Notes under the pieces: generated by a model
The model's input: only the letters and a program-made list of their open reading frames with translations
Database searches by the model: none
Told to the model about the DNA's origin: nothing
Assembly (NCBI RefSeq): GCF_016746085.1
Contig: NZ_JAERTZ010000026.1
Location: 459,833 to 523,832 of the forward strand
Source: Zobellella iuensis
Lineage (GTDB): Bacteria; Pseudomonadota; Gammaproteobacteria; Enterobacterales; Aeromonadaceae
Length of the DNA: 64,000 nt
Direction of reading: 5' to 3'
Shown here: positions 62,603 through 64,000 of the stretch, piece by piece
Layout: every line of letters starts with the position of its first letter
Numbering within the stretch: the stretch's first letter is position 1
Program-made: the position numbers and the translations under genes

Positions 62603-63889
62603 ATGAAGGTATTGGTTATCGGCGGTGGCGGTCGTGAACACGCCCTGGCCTGGAAAGCCGCCCAGTCTCCCAAGGTAAGCCAGGTATTCGTGGCCCCCGG
62701 CAACGCCGGCACCGAGCTCGAGCCCAGCCTCACCAACGTGGCCATCTCCGCCACCGACATCAAGGATCTGCTGGCCTTCGCCCAGCAGGAGCAGATCGGC
62801 CTGACCATAGTGGGCCCCGAGGCCCCGCTGGTGGCCGGCGTGGTCGACGCTTTCGAGGCCGAAGGCCTGACCATCTTCGGCCCCAGCGCCGCCGCCGCCC
62901 AGCTCGAAGGCTCCAAGGCCTTCACCAAGGACTTCCTGGCCCGGCAGCAGATCCCCACCGCCGCCTACCAGAACTTCACCCAGGTGGAGCCGGCGCTGGA
63001 GTACCTGCGCGAGCAGGGCGCGCCCATCGTGGTCAAGGCCGACGGCCTGGCCGCGGGCAAGGGCGTGATCGTGGCCATGACCCTGGAGGAAGCCGAGGCG
63101 GCGGTACGCGACATGCTGGCCGGCAACGCCTTCGGTGACGCCGGCAGCCGGGTGGTTATCGAGGAGTTCCTCGACGGCGAGGAAGCCTCCTTTATCGTGA
63201 TGGTGGACGGCGAGCACGTGCTGCCCATGGCCACCAGCCAGGATCACAAGCGCGTCGGCGACGGCGACACCGGCCCCAACACCGGCGGCATGGGCGCCTA
63301 CAGCCCCGCCCCCGTGGTCACCCCCGAAATCCACAACCGCATCATGGAGCAGGTGATCATGCCCACGGTGCGCGGCATGGCGGACGAAGGCCATGTCTAC
63401 AAGGGCTTCCTCTACGCCGGCCTGATGATCGACAAGAGCGGCCAGCCCAAGGTGATCGAGTTCAACTGCCGTTTCGGCGACCCCGAGACCCAGCCGATCA
63501 TGCTGCGCCTGCAGTCGGATCTGGTGGAGCTGTGCCTGGCCGGCTGCCAGGGCGGGCTGGATAAAGTAACCGCCGAGTTCGACCCGCGCGCCTCGGTGGG
63601 CGTGGTGCTGGCGGCGGGCGGCTACCCGGGCCACTATCGCCAGGGCGACGCCATTACCGGCATCCCCGCCGAAACCGAGAGCACCAAGGTGTTCCACGCC
63701 GGCACCAAGTTCAAGGATGGCGAGCTGGTCACCTCCGGCGGCCGGGTGCTGTGCGCCACCGCCCTGGGCCATAGCGTGACCGAGGCCCAGGCCAACGCCT
63801 ATGGGGTGACCCGCCAGATCGAATGGGACGGCGTTTTCTACCGCAACGACATCGCCTACCGCGCCATCGAGCGGGAACAGCAGGCGTAA
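62603..63889 (+). CDS. purD: Phosphoribosylamine-glycine ligase PurD
   Basis: The 428-residue enzyme has the GARS N-terminus VLVIGGGGREHALAWKAAQS and an ATP-grasp domain with PIVVKADGLAAGKGVIVAMT near residue 140. Further on are LDGEEASFIVMVDGEHVLPM and FNCRFGDPETQ. It makes glycinamide ribonucleotide, an early purine step. Length is normal. Ribosome site AAGGA lies before ATG 62603. purH and purD are neighbours in many gammaproteobacteria. Confidence 0.96.
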   Translation: MKVLVIGGGGREHALAWKAAQSPKVSQVFVAPGNAGTELEPSLTNVAISATDIKDLLAFAQQEQIGLTIVGPEAPLVAGVVDAFEAEGLTIFGPSAAAAQLEGSKAFTKDFLARQQIPTAAYQNFTQVEPALEYLREQGAPIVVKADGLAAGKGVIVAMTLEEAEAAVRDMLAGNAFGDAGSRVVIEEFLDGEEASFIVMVDGEHVLPMATSQDHKRVGDGDTGPNTGGMGAYSPAPVVTPEIHNRIMEQVIMPTVRGMADEGHVYKGFLYAGLMIDKSGQPKVIEFNCRFGDPETQPIMLRLQSDLVELCLAGCQGGLDKVTAEFDPRASVGVVLAAGGYPGHYRQGDAITGIPAETESTKVFHAGTKFKDGELVTSGGRVLCATALGHSVTEAQANAYGVTRQIEWDGVFYRNDIAYRAIEREQQA

Positions 63890-64000
63890 GCCAGAAGCTG
63901 GAAGCTGGAAGCTGGAAGCCTGACTCTTAGTCACAAGTCGAGTCCTTTGAGCAACTCATAGGACTCGACGTAATGCATCAGTGTGAGCCAACCGTCCCAC
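63890..64000. other. Region after purD with short tandem repeats and a hairpin
   Basis: Right after the purD stop, AGCTGGA is repeated three times in tandem (63896-63918). GTCGAGTCCT/AGGACTCGAC forms a 10-bp stem (63937-63969) and may lie at the end of the purD transcript, without a U-run. No gene is visible before the window ends. Confidence 0.6.

Overview
The window is GC-rich, almost fully coding gammaproteobacterial chromosome. The flagellar layout (flgBCDEFGHIJK, divergent flgAMN, motY-lafK-fliEFGHIJ, fliMNPQR-flhBA) matches the lateral flagellar clusters described in Vibrio and Aeromonas. Together with the GC content and the copper, TRAP and purine genes, this suggests a marine or estuarine Aeromonadales relative such as Zobellella or Oceanimonas. 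That placement is inference; no rRNA gene is present to test it.

Layout. 1-7169: flgK (cut by the left edge) to flgB on the minus strand, facing flgA, flgM and flgN (7251-8763) on the plus strand. 8779-9190: a tandem array of about 94-bp palindromic units. 9242-16943: fliJIHGFE, the sigma-54 activator lafK and motY. 17307-23575: flhA, flhB, fliRQP, fliN, fliM. FlgJ lacks its muramidase domain, FliM lacks the usual CheY-binding N-terminus, and FlgE carries an AT-richer internal duplication. 23866-24996: a chromate transporter.

25007-52360 is mainly a copper-handling region with a nine-gene Mrp/Mbh-type cation antiporter operon (27572-34341) embedded in it. Cytoplasmic copper is covered by CueR, a P-type exporter with two HMA domains and a CopZ chaperone; the exporter and chaperone each have a 19-bp-spaced CueR-type promoter. 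Periplasmic copper is covered by CusABC, a second P-type ATPase with small membrane or Met-rich partners, the multicopper oxidase CopA, CopB, a cupredoxin, a cytochrome c and an unrecognised three-repeat secreted protein. A sensor kinase (41465) and a response regulator (51665) lie about 9 kb apart at the two ends of the periplasmic part. Three matching ATTACA-N4-TGT(A/C)AT boxes at 41362, 47779 and 51567 probably mark the response regulator's regulon.

52417-59943: GABA/succinate-semialdehyde genes (gabT, gabD), a divergent LysR regulator, and a TRAP transporter (dctPQM) with a universal stress protein. An NtrC-like site precedes dctP, so this block looks like nitrogen-linked uptake and catabolism of an organic solute. 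60046-63889: a ZntR-like regulator and the purine genes purH and purD. I saw no tRNA, rRNA, CRISPR array, transposase or prophage gene.
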